Of a DNA stretch of 64,000 bases, positions 50,576 to 64,000 are shown in pieces. Every line of letters starts with the position of its first letter. Within the stretch, counting starts at the first letter, position 1. This DNA comes from Cristatella mucedo (Eukaryota > Bryozoa > Phylactolaemata > Cristatellidae): NCBI GenBank assembly GCA_009760855.2, contig WPIO01000081.1, positions 855,001-919,000 of the forward strand, read 5' to 3'. A model generated the notes under the pieces. The model saw only the letters and a program-made list of their open reading frames with translations, did not search any database and was not told the origin of the DNA. The translations under genes and the position numbers were made by a program.

Positions 50576-52965
50576 GAGAACTGTCCAAGAGGAACAGGAT
50601 GTGGTAGTTTGCATCGCAGATTTCATTGTCGACCTTTTTCAACCACTCGCAAAACCATTGCGGTTATCCTCGCTATACCATTGAAGCTGCTTCGCTGTCT
50701 TAGCCAAGAAAGCCATCGGTTTTTCGGCGCTACCAATAAATATTGGGTCAGCAGCAGCATTTTCCGTAAGCGCAGCAGTAAATCGGTCTTTGTTTGTCCT
50801 GAGGCCCTCATCTGTCTGGTAGCAATACACCGACTCGGTGCCATTAGGTACAATAATTACAATAATAATACGTCGTTCTAGCACCATCGGAGAACTTAGT
50901 AATCTCTTTATAGCACTTTACAATTAACCTGTTTTCCATATTATTATATGACGAGCGTTATATTGCAGGATTCTCACTCTTACAGCCGACAATAGCGTAG
51001 CTTACATGATGTGAGCAGATTCCCTAGACACATTAAATATGCGAACTGGTGGCGCTTCATAAACTCCCTCTTGCAACTAAACTTTTAACATGGCAACTAA
51101 GCTCTCCTCAGGTTTTTGAGAAAGTTTATACGAAAAATACAGCTGAGTGTCGTTTGAGTGTCGTCAGCATTTAAGTGATAGCCTATTCCATGGGCCCCGG
51201 ATCACTTTTCAGATTCAGAATAAATGGAGAACAGAACCCTGTACCATTCCACTGGCGACTGGTACGGTGGATGAAACTTACTATGCTGCGAAAGCTTTTA
51301 CAACTCACTAGTGACTGACATCGACTAATCTCGTTTGACATTTAAAAACAAAAAGCTGAACACACCTGTTCCACACAGCTTTTGCTCTGTTCGAGCGAAC
51401 TGTCCTTTTGTGTGGTTGTGCGATATGACGGCAGTGAACCTTTTGTATGCTTGTGTTCGCATGAGAATGGCCTTCTTTTGCATGCTTGTGTAAGCAGGCT
51501 ACCTTCCAAATAAAAAATGGCTATTGCAACTCCTGTAGCTAGTTGTGAAGCTACTGAAGAGACATTTAAGTTCTCTTAGGGTGCTATACGGTTTATAGCC
51601 ATTTCCCTTCTACCGGACAAGAAAACGAGCTTACTCTAGCCGCTGTTAGCTCCAGCTCTTCGACGACCTTCCTTACATTCTACCAAATCAGCTCACCTGC
51701 CAGTGACAACCGAAGCGCCCTCTTCGTGAGGACAGCATCTATGACAGGCTCGCTAACCTTGCAGTTGCGTTTCTGCTGCTGCCCCGGCTGGCTGTCCACG
51801 GCCAAAACCTGTCTTTTTTCCCCAAGACGCGGCTATATGTAGCTGGCATGGCTTTTAAGGTTTTGGGCCATCGCCTAGGCCCTCCTCTTGAAACGCCTCG
51901 ACTTGCAAATCGATACTGACATAGTTACTACGGCTGCTCATTTGCTAGTAGTATTCTCCACTAGCCGATAGTCACTGTAAAAAGAAATCAGTGTACACTA
52001 CTGGCATGTCTAATCAAGTGACAGCACTTACTCCATATCTGTGCACATTCTCTATGACTGTACCCTCTATATATAGGCAGAAAACGGTCAGATGGAAGCC
52101 AAGCACATACATAGCTTAGGGGTTCGACTGCACCCCGTTGCTGGTTAAAGCATTCCGAAAGCCCATCGGGTCTTGCTTGTAGGGTCTATATGCAAATTAT
52201 ATATAGTATATCACTCTGCAGCCCGGTAACCTTCCACCCAGTGACTGTTGCTTGCTGCTGGGCACTGGCTAAATAAATGGCAGGCACAGTCATTCATGGC
52301 TGCATAAAATTGCGCTACCACTGTGTTACCTACAGCATCTGCTGTGGCGTGAGAACATCAGGCTGCAGTCGAGGAAGACATCGACATCCATGGTGCAACC
52401 CTTCCCAAGAACACAACAAAGCAACAATTTACCATGAAACTAATGGGGTGACATAAAAGCTGCTTGGTTGAGGTAGGCATTGGCTTCATTAGCGAATTCT
52501 GCCACAGTGCAGCACAAACAGCTAAAAGCATGCACATGCAGAAGCTTCTGTGGCAACCAGAAGCTACTGCTGGCTAATAACTAAACGAGAGCAGAAATAA
52601 CTCAGCCATCAGCCGGGGTACAGCAGGCACATCACCAACAGCGAAGAAGGCCGAGTCATAAAAATCACTATCGGCTAATGGGTGCACAAAAAGAGATCCG
52701 TGTGAATCTCATGACTTGCTACCAACCGAGCAACAGCAAAGCATTACTGAGCGAATTGCACGGACACAAAGCACACAACTTTTTCCAACGGCAGACGTGT
52801 TTAGGCAGCACCATCCGATCGCTTTTATCGGTTTCACGACAGGGTCCCAGTCGAGCCCCAAGATCAGTGGTCAGATCAAACCCAGCAGTGCCTGGCACGA
52901 CCGTTTTTTCCGCACCACTTCAAAAGCAACAGGGAACAGGCATGCAGCAGGTGATGGCTCTTCGT
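50576..52965. other. Intergenic between units A and B
   Basis: Only decayed LINE pieces (for example 50855-50930 and 51130-51290) and no open frame of note. The 3' UTR of unit A lies at the right end. Confidence 0.4.
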
Positions 52966-56696
<3,731 letters not shown>

Positions 56697-57460
56697 CTGC
56701 AAGTAGAGACGAGGCAAAGTCGAAGACTATAAATGCGTTTGAACAGGTCACGCTCACGCACGCCGAGCCTACGCAGTGACACACGCCGGCTTAGAAGCAA
56801 GGGGCCCAAGCTGCTGTCGGACTGACAAGCACACGAGGGCAAACCTTTGATGTCGACACAACCGATAGCCGAGCCGACGGCAGCATGCAGCTATTAATGC
56901 TCAACTACTTTGGCCATCGCAGGTGCTTTGCAACTGGCAAAAGCAAGTCAGACACGAAGCGACAGCGTGACCGGTGATCAGAAAGTCGCGTGAGGCAGAC
57001 AGTCACGTGGCAGCGATCAGAAAGCCAAGTGACAGCGACCAGACCAGTGTGTGAGTGTGGAGTCAGCACAAAAAACACCACCACCACAAACAAAACTCCA
57101 GTACGTATCCTCGAGGTGACAAGCATGGAGTCACACCGCCGAGCTGGGCTTGAGCAACCATAGCTCAATGCACTCATTGCACAAGACGGCACATTAGGCC
57201 AGGCCGAAGTCCACTATTCGGGTGCATGCTTCCAGGGGCATAATCTAGAATGAGGGAATGAGGTTGCACTTTTCGAGGGATGCTGATCAGAGGGATGATG
57301 ACTGGGGGGGGGGGCATCTAGCTAGCACTACCCCAAGATTACACTGCTGGCAGTCATTTCTCGTCTAGTTTCAGGGTGGAACTATCCTATCGGGTCGGAA
57401 TTCTGAGTTTTGGTTTTTGTTATTAAAGGTTAAATCTAAGCATAACACCCACAACCAGAG

Positions 57461-57575
<115 letters not shown>

Positions 57576-58064
57576 TGAGTGAGTGACAGTGAGAATTAAG
57601 CCAGCAGTAGCAGCAGCCGACAGGCAGACCTACTTGGGCATGCAGCTTCACTTGCAAATGAGCGTAATAAATTCCGACATCCGTGCAACAAAGACACAAG
57701 AAAGAAGGAAAGAATGGGCATATTGACTGTGAAGAGGTGGACAGATACCGAAGGAAAGAGAGAGAAAGGCTGGCAGCGATGGGAAGGATTACAAAGGCAT
57801 GCCTACGGCCGACCGATGAATGGTACAAAGTCACTTGCATGCGTTTGTGCAAGGCCTCAAACGAGTAGCTGCAGCTCTTCTTCTCCCCTAAACAGTGGCC
57901 GCTAAGCGGCTTGAGATATTGCTGCATTCAACGCTGCCGAACCAAGCATTTTTTTGTGTGGACAGCCACACATCGACGATCACTGACAAACAAAAAGCAG
58001 AAGAATGCCGCTGCACTAGCAAGAGGTACCGACCAGCTTCCACAGGAGTGGCACGGCAGTGGAC

Positions 58065-58142
58065 CAGCAGACACCTTGGCTTCAGGCTTCACATAGGTGC
58101 CATTAACCGTGAGTGCCGAGCCCTGTTCTGGAGGGTCTATTG
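58065..58142 (-). CDS. Possible further linker exon of unit A
   Basis: After a CTGCAG acceptor at 58143 the - strand reads IDPPEQGSALTVNGTYVKPE in the phase (1) used by the next linker exon. The 3' edge is uncertain: the phase-correct donor at 58064 is a poor match, and a better one is out of phase. An in-frame ATG lies just upstream of the acceptor, so an alternative start is also possible. Confidence 0.3.
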
Positions 58143-58454
58143 CTGCAGCAGGTGCAGCCATCAAAGAGAGTTTGAGCTGATGGGCGATGCAGGGACAAAG
58201 ACCATCGCTGCCTGGTGCGAGGTGCTGGCATGCAGCTGGGCAAGAAAGTTAGTATGGCAGTGCATGTACCCGTTGTCAGCACCAGCCGACGGCTGCTTTA
58301 CAGATCAAAGAGTTCTCAAAAGGAAACAGGCACATCGCAAGTAGCTGAGGATAACTAACTGAATTATGTAAGATGCACACACCTATGTGCCTGCCTGAGT
58401 GCCCACACGTTTTTCTCGAATCGGACGTGCCGGCCAATTTAGCAATTACTAGAG

Positions 58455-58608
58455 GCACCGAAGGTGCTAGCTCTTTGCGATCCAGGTCGTGGGTTCAAGT
58501 CCTGCAGTGGGCGATCCTGTATTGCCCACTGCAAGTGGTGGTAATAGCCACTAAAGGCTCTCCTGCTACTACACAAAATAAGGCTTCTGAATCAGCTAAC
58601 CATCTAAT
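58455..58608 (+). mobile_element. tRNA-derived SINE, 5'-decayed
   Basis: B box GGTTCAAGTCC near 58493, then CCTGTATTGCCCACTGCAAG and the AATAAGGC...AATCAGCTAA end. Confidence 0.75.
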
Positions 58609-58944
58609 CATCATGCACTTCACGAGCTAACTATCAATATGCAGCAACGGTTTAGAAAGGGCCAAGGACGTTCTCGAAAATTAATAAATGCACTTCCTCC
58701 ATTGTGGCTGAAAGTGTTCTGGTCGGCCATTGGGCTTGCGCTCATGCCTTGCAGCAGCGAAGCATTCCACGTGTGCTGGTGCCCACGGCCTCTCAAATGC
58801 TGAACAGATGCCATCTCATATTGCTTAGTCACAATGGCAGACAAGGCATGTAAACACATGCACACACGCACGCATATACACAGAAATACAGGTACATATG
58901 CACACAGAAACACACACACACACACATGTACACAAACAAGCAAT

Positions 58945-59760
58945 ACTAATAATAATAATAAATTTAATATAGCGCCCTCAGAGAACTCAATATCTTTCTA
59001 GGCACTTTGCATTTGGTGCAAAGGAAGCACGATCGAATGGTTAGTGCCAGCATGCTCAATACACGACAAGAATAGCATGATTAGGGGTGACATGAATAGG
59101 GTAAGCATGCAAGTGTTGTTAGTGGCAAAATGCACAGTGTCAGCACCTACAAGCACATAAAACAACGAATCACAGGGACCTACTAAAGGCTGTCATAAAT
59201 AGATTCATTTTTGTTTCTTTTTTAACGTGGATAAGTCAGGAGATGTCGCGACTCAAGTCAGGAGTGAGTTCCAGGCTTTGGGAGCATACGAACTAAAGGC
59301 ACGGTCTCCAAAGGATTTGAGGTTTGTACGAGGTATTGTAGACTGTTTGATTCCGAAACGCGGGTGGTACGATGCTTGGCCTGGTAGGGGAGTACATCTG
59401 AGAGATAGGCTGGAGCCAAAGAATGAAGTGACCTAAAAGTGAGCGACAAAACCTTGAAGTCAATCCGTTGCTTGACTGGGCGCCAGTGCAGGTCGGCGAG
59501 AAGTGGTATGATGTGGCAACTGCGAAGCTCACGACAGACAAGCCTAGCTGCAGAGTTTTGCACCAGCTGCAATCACATGATCGCACATGCCGGTAGGCCA
59601 GTAAGCAGTGAGTTGCATAAGTCAAGACGGGATGTTACAAATGCATGGACCAACTTAGATGTGGTAACCCTGTCTAAACAAGCCCGAATTGAGGCAATGT
59701 TGTGTAACTAAATTAGGCAGACTTGACTGAGGAGCTGATGTGGTAATCTAATTAAAGGTC
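58945..59760 (-). mobile_element. LINE family 3 3' end
   Basis: Nearly the same as 49125-49800, with an AATAAT tail at 58948 and RT C-terminal coding (VQNSAARLVCRELRSC, SLAPAYLSDVLPYQAKHRTT). It abuts the family 2 element at 59760. Confidence 0.82.
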
Positions 59761-60070
59761 ACATCAGAACATGACATTTAGATTTCGTGCGAATTCAACA
59801 CGAGATATGCTGGCAGAGCCGATTTTGAGCATTAGTTTTTCCAATTTCCGAATCACACTTGGCTTGCCCATAACCAGTAAGTTGGTTTTATCATCATTCA
59901 ATTCAATAAAGTTTGCTGCCATCCATGTTCGGATGTCATCAATACATGCAGCAAGGGAGTTGAGAGAATTGGATGTGCTCGAGGGCTGGGAGGGATCAAA
60001 GCAAAGGAACAACTGGGTGTCATCTGTATAGAAGTGAAAGCCTAGATTGTGCTTGGCAATCACATCGGCA

Positions 60071-60386
<316 letters not shown>

Positions 60387-60814
60387 ACACCGTGAAAAGA
60401 ACAGGACCGAGCACAGATCTCTGGGGTAACCCATATTTCAGAGGTTCCTCAGATGAATTGTGTTCATTCAAATCAATACTCTGGAGTCTCCCACTGAGAT
60501 AGGACCTGAACCATTGCAATGTAGTGCCAGTGATGCCAAGGCGAGACGAGATTCGCTCAAGGACTTGGGAATTGACGGTATCAAAAGCTGCCGAAAGATC
60601 GAGCGAAACAAGCTGAGATACTCTACCTAAGTGCATTCCTAAGTAGGTCGCTATATCCCGAAACAATGCTGACTCTGTGGAGTAATTAGCTCTATAGCCA
60701 GACTGGAACTTACTAGCAAGTTTTGAAGTTTCAATATGAGTTCATCTGGTCTGCCACGACTCGTTCATATCTTTGATAGGAACGGTAGAAGGGAGACTGA
60801 GCAGAAGTTGCTCT

Positions 60815-61012
60815 AGTACTTTTAGTGAGCCATGATGGCACTTTAGGTAAGGCAGTTGCTTTTCACAACCTCGGTCCCGAGGTCGTGGGTTCGATTCCTG
60901 TGGTGGACGATCCTGTATTGCCACTGCAAGCGGTGGTGATAGCCGCCAAGGTTCTTCTGTCGCTATACAAATGAGGCCGTTAAATCAGCTAGTATTTATT
61001 TATTTTTTTATC
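60815..61012 (+). mobile_element. tRNA-derived SINE inserted in LINE family 2
   Basis: A tRNA-like head with the Pol III B box GGTTCGATTCC at about 60888, a body TATTGCCACTGCAAGCGGTGG, and a tail ending ATGAGGCCGTTAAATCAGCT plus a T/A run. The sibling LINE at about 18935 lacks it. CTAGT flanks both sides as a possible short target duplication. Confidence 0.8.
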
Positions 61013-62299
61013 TAGTGCGATTTTCTTGAGTAGTGGCCTGACTGCAAACTTTTTGAAAGATGCCGGGACATGACCTGAGGCTAATGACATATTTATTATG
61101 TTAGTTATGCATGGCAGCAGCAGATCAATCCATCGTAGAAGCAGGACAGTGGGAATAGGGTCCAGAGGACTAGTTGTCTTCTTCGATTGGGATATGAACT
61201 TCAGGACGAGGTCACTAGTGACCTCCTTGAATGTAGACATTGAGGTACTGCAAGGAATTGAGGGACATGATTCTAGGGGGGATGCTACCATCTCAGGGAT
61301 AGATTCCCTGATCTTGTCTATCTTGTTGACAAAGAAGCTAGAGAAACGATCAGCTAGGTCATACAGATAACTAGGCAAGGAGCTAACCTGGAACCGGTTA
61401 GGAGATTGGTGATCGTCGACATTAGCCTTTTTGGATTGTGCATCTATGAATTAACTTCATTTTTGCAGAAGTTTGACTTGGGCTTTGATCGATTGGTACA
61501 ATCTACAGTAGTCCTCGTATGCCTGTCGATGGACAGTCAGTCCTGATCTTGTGTATGCTTTTTCATGCTTGCGCTTAGTAGACCTAGCTAGTTTAATGTC
61601 AGTGGTTAAAAAATAAGCGGTCTGGGAGAGCATGAAAAGTCTGCTTAGTCAGAGGGGAAAACTCGTCGAACCTGTCAGCTAGTGTCAAGTTGCAGCAATC
61701 TACTAATGATGACAGGTCGGAAGTGGGATTGATCAGCAGAAGCAAAGCAGATATTCTCGAACTAACAGCATTGATGTCAATGGTCTTGAGGTTTCACGAT
61801 TCACACGTGATTTTAGATGAGGCGGGAGGGGGCACATTGCAGACTGAATGAGAACTGCCGGTGGTCACATAAGCAGGATATGGTAATAATTGGTGATAAC
61901 AAAGTGCAGTTGTGTGAGAAAATGTGATCAATTGTGTGACCCTTGATGTGAGTACGGCCATGCATATGAGCCACATGAGATAATTGGTCAGTCAGCTCAC
62001 GAAATTAAGTGCTGAAGGCATCAGATAAGTTATCAAATTAATGTTGAAATCTCCATAATGAGAAAAGATAGATTTCTTGCATACTCAAATACTCAAAAAT
62101 GATATCAGAGAAATCTGAGATAAAGGAACTTGGTACCTGGTGGGTGATTACTGCCACCCTCGCTAGTTTGTTGTTGGGTGAAATCAAGACTACAGATTCG
62201 AAAGGCTGCTTCGAGGGTATTACAAATGGCTAGAAGTCAAATTTCGAGCACATGATAATAGCAACTCCACCTCCAGCTTTGATTGATCGAGGGCAGCAA

Positions 62300-63384
62300 G
62301 AGAAGGAAAACCAGCCAACACACACACACATACGTGCATGGGTATGGTCCATTTGGAGCAGGACATCCAGATTCCTTGTACAGGCTATGTGAGATGTGCC
62401 GGCCGGGGCCATTTTGACGATCGAGCTTTCAAATTTCTTAGAACGCCAGGTCTGCACACAATCTGTCACTCGAATTTTAAAAAGATTGGAGAAATTTTGC
62501 CGCTATCCAAGTACGAATATTTCATTTTGTTGCGAGCCGATTGGCTGCCTCGCTGACCAGCATTCCTAGCAAAACTGGGGCCGATTCGCTGCTTGGCTTC
62601 TCCCTGCAGATGGCTGCCTCATTGGCTGCTGTAAGCACTGCTCTTACTCATGAGCTCATTGTCTGCATGCTGCTACCGCTACACATGTGACTAGAGGTGA
62701 CCAATACTGACTTCCACAACTGAAAGGAATGGACAGCTGCAGGCAGAGGGGGAGTCATGGATGTCATGGGGTCAAGGAGAAGGCACCATGACGGGAAGGG
62801 TGGGGGAACAGCTCAGGACAGCAGCTAGCTCGTGCTAGACTAGCTCAGTGTGATGAGTCACGGGCATGCCACCCCTCTCGTGTGGCACCAATGCCCTCCC
62901 CCTCCTGCCCCGTGCAGCCCCAATCTCTACTTCTCTCCGACATAATCCCTCCTCCAGGGAGGAGGTTCTCACCTCCACATCCCATCAGACTTTACTGCTC
63001 GCCTGTGAGGCTGCTGCTTGGATGCAAACTCATTCATATGCCAAGCCATTTCGGTCTCCACGACTGCCTTACCTCCACATGGAGCCTGCCCCCTTCTCAA
63101 ACCTGCCCTTCGGCTACAGCAACTTCAATAATGAAAGAGACGACCGCTGAAAGATGGCATAAGCTACCGAAACAAGGGGCAATGCCATTCTTTCAAGTCG
63201 AAGTCAGTGCTGAGCAGGGCTAGCCACTTTCTTGAGACATCCGAATTTCACGATCGTAAGTTCTTTCAGCTCACACGATCGACCGGATGTATCGATTGGC
63301 TCGGACACACAAAAATGAGCGAACTGGGAATTCATCACCGAGGCACTGCATGCCCAGCTGCTAGAGTTATGTTACGTTTATGAC
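62300..63384. other. No gene seen
   Basis: Short frames on both strands without family features; a small CA run near 62320. Confidence 0.4.
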
Positions 63385-63720
63385 ATCCCAGATTCCTACC
63401 CTTAATGACCGTTGGTGACAGAAGCTTTTGCTCGACATGCGTGGAACACAACTCGTAAGCAACGACATCTGCTCTCCTGCTACCGACTATGGCAGGTCCT
63501 TTCCAGTGGTCCTGAGCTGATACCCTCATGCTTCTCACTTCCTCGACTGCTCTGCTGACTCCACCATGCTTCTCACTTTCACTTTGTTGGATGAAACGAA
63601 GTCTCGTTGGCTATCGAATTCACACTGAAAGCTGCTTAGGCTTTGACTGCGCACACAGAAAACTCTCCTGCGTAACACCCACTCTGTGGCTAAGTGGAGC
63701 TAGAGATGAAGACACGAGAT
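63385..63720 (+). mobile_element. Decayed LINE family 1 3' end
   Basis: GACCGTTGGTGACAGAAGC, then AAAACTCTCCTGCGTAACAC; same order as 35260-35590 but diverged and lacking the final tail. Confidence 0.6.
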
Positions 63721-64000
63721 TTCTAACAGGAGAATCAACCCGACCTACTAAGCAATGTCACAAGCAAGTGGGCAAGGAGCAGCAGTGCCATCCAACCGAT
63801 AGCTTATGAGTGGACCTTTGACTCACCAACGGCAGGACACAACATAAGACCCTATTCAACCTCTAATCATAACAGCCAGCCACGTAGCCATCTGATCAGT
63901 AGAGGGGAAGGGGGTGGTAGCAGACCTGGTGGCAGGGTGGCTACCGTAGTCAGAAGGGAAGGGATAGAGGAGGCCTTTTTTATCACTCTTTGTTCATAGG

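Noticed and set aside
60880-60910. Possible tRNA gene from the GGTTCGATTCC box
   Set aside because: No complete cloverleaf could be drawn, and the same sequence recurs with a fixed non-tRNA 3' body, so it is a SINE head.

Overview
The window is animal (metazoan) nuclear DNA. It has multi-exon genes with GT-AG introns, long simple repeats, CR1/L2-like LINE fragments and a tRNA-derived SINE family. The species cannot be fixed from the sequence; an invertebrate is likely, but this is a guess.

Layout. (1) The + strand from 2122 to 8642 holds the 3' end of a filamin gene. Ten exons with matching splice phases join into a 639-codon open frame. It begins in a GC-rich candidate alternative first exon and then encodes filamin Ig repeats corresponding to about 19 (second half) to 24, including the C-terminal dimerisation repeat. 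(2) From about 8.7 to 20.7 kb lie 3' flanking sequence and LINE/SINE debris. (3) From 20.9 to at least 56.7 kb the - strand carries three head-to-tail units of the LASP family (LIM, nebulin repeats, linker, SH3). Unit A is partial, with the linker and SH3 inside the window and its 5' part probably beyond 58 kb. Unit B (47293 to 38247) is complete at 262 codons and has the full LIM-nebulin-linker-SH3 order. Unit C (28777 to 20908) is at least 656 codons. It keeps the LIM domain and an SH3-like end, appears to have lost the nebulin exon, and has a 419-codon Ala/Pro/Arg-rich exon. (4) From 58.9 to 62.3 kb are LINE copies; the last 1.7 kb shows no clear gene.

Filamin and LASP proteins are both actin-bound cytoskeletal adaptors, so the neighbourhood has an actin-organising theme; whether the linkage matters is unknown. 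The most interesting points are the LASP-family expansion with two SH3 domains that have lost the peptide-binding residues, the loss of nebulin repeats in unit C, a phase-consistent GC-AG intron in unit B, and many long perfect inverted repeats. Exon limits were deduced by hand from splice motifs, reading phase and protein similarity; no alignment or search was run.
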